From RBG-16-34-14 sp963727535 (lineage in GTDB: Bacteria; Bacteroidota; Ignavibacteria; Ignavibacteriales; Ignavibacteriaceae), in the NCBI GenBank assembly GCA_963727535.1, contig CAVSGR010000006.1, positions 1,116,001 through 1,180,000 on the forward strand: a stretch of DNA of 64,000 nucleotides, given 5' to 3'. The translations under genes and the position numbers were made by a program. How positions within the stretch are numbered: position 1 is the first letter of the stretch; every line of letters begins with the position of its first letter. Positions 63,758-64,000 of the stretch are shown here, in pieces. The notes beneath the pieces are model-generated. The model was not told the DNA's origin. It saw only the letters and a program-made list of their open reading frames with translations, and made no database searches.

Positions 63758-64000
63758 AAAAATTTATAGTATCATTTTTATTTTTATTTATTTGCGGATC
63801 AACAAAATGTGTGTTACCTCAGACTAAAGATGAATGTTATAATTGCCATTCTGAATTAGGAGGGGAGCCGGCAGAACTTTTTAAAAACGATATACATTTT
63901 CAACATGGACTTTCGTGCGCTGATTGCCATGGCGGAAATAACAAAACTGATGATATGGATGCCGGTATGAGTAAGGAAGCAGGTTTTAAAGGTGTTCCTA
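63754..64000 (+). CDS. Multiheme cytochrome c, N-terminal part (runs off the window)
   Basis: The first 82 residues show a signal peptide ('FIVSFLFLFICGST') and two heme motifs, 'DECYNCHSELGG' and 'LSCADCHGGNNK'. The 'DECYNCH' start echoes the 'DDCLMCH' start of the two large cytochromes upstream. It overlaps cytochrome b by four bases and is the probable electron acceptor of the Rieske/cytochrome b complex, in place of cytochrome c1. Confidence 0.88.
   Translation, partial: MKKFIVSFLFLFICGSTKCVLPQTKDECYNCHSELGGEPAELFKNDIHFQHGLSCADCHGGNNKTDDMDAGMSKEAGFKGVP

Noticed and set aside
1..64000. CRISPR array, prophage, integrase or insertion sequence
   Set aside because: I saw no regularly spaced direct repeats, transposase, integrase or phage structural genes. 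The short palindromic repeats are of REP type.

Overview
The window looks like a piece of a low-GC Ignavibacteria genome (Bacteroidota/Chlorobi group, near Ignavibacterium or Melioribacter). This is inferred from A/T-rich DNA, several secreted proteins ending in the 'QNYPNPFNPST' type IX secretion sorting domain, and strict-anaerobe redox genes beside multiheme cytochromes. There are no rRNA or tRNA genes, no CRISPR array and no transposase.

Layout. 1-5.3 kb (+): end of era, an EamA transporter, acylphosphatase, ispF, dedA, lnt and a threonine aldolase. 5.3-9.2 kb: a PAP2 phosphatase (-), a PolB-type 3'-5' exonuclease and malate synthase. 9.2-9.35 kb: a folded RNA candidate and a strong terminator. 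9.36-14.6 kb (-): two tandem secreted arylsulfotransferase-family proteins. 14.8-18 kb (+): purL and a BrkB-like membrane protein. 18.1-19.2 kb (-): a copper pair, PCu(A)C and Sco1. 19.4-22.6 kb (+): GTP-type PEP carboxykinase, split by a frameshift, and an acetyl-CoA hydrolase/CoA-transferase. 22.7-27.5 kb (-): a cation efflux transporter and poorly known secreted or lipoprotein genes, several broken. 27.9-31.1 kb (-): a 2-oxoacid:ferredoxin oxidoreductase operon with a fused beta-gamma subunit.

31.5-36.2 kb (-): trimeric [FeFe] hydrogenase 1 with a receiver protein. 36.4-39.7 kb (-): a split EamA transporter and a TonB-dependent receptor. 40-44.7 kb (+): pyruvate:ferredoxin oxidoreductase and a dihydroorotate dehydrogenase-like protein. 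44.7-51.5 kb (-): a second hydrogenase operon (receiver, HndA, HndC, HydA) that runs on into DUF3795, propeller and histidine kinase genes. 51.7-54.5 kb (+): a divergent PAS kinase and NtrC-type sigma-54 regulator. 55.3-64 kb (+): a respiratory cluster with a 13-heme cytochrome fused to cytochrome b, a 19-heme cytochrome, cytochrome b, a NapC-like cytochrome, Rieske, bc-type cytochrome b and the start of another multiheme cytochrome.

How it fits together (inference). 2-oxoacid oxidation at PFOR and KOR makes reduced ferredoxin. Two hydrogenases of the electron-bifurcating HydABC/Hnd type could pair ferredoxin and NADH with H2. The cytochrome cluster could link the quinol pool to a periplasmic or extracellular acceptor. 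A shared TGGWAT-N5-TTG motif lies upstream of KOR, PFOR, hydrogenase 2 and a small membrane protein. It suggests common sigma-54 control through the NtrC regulator encoded in the same island.

Caution: five genes between 20 and 37 kb carry a single-base frameshift each, so either local sequence errors or real gene decay is present.
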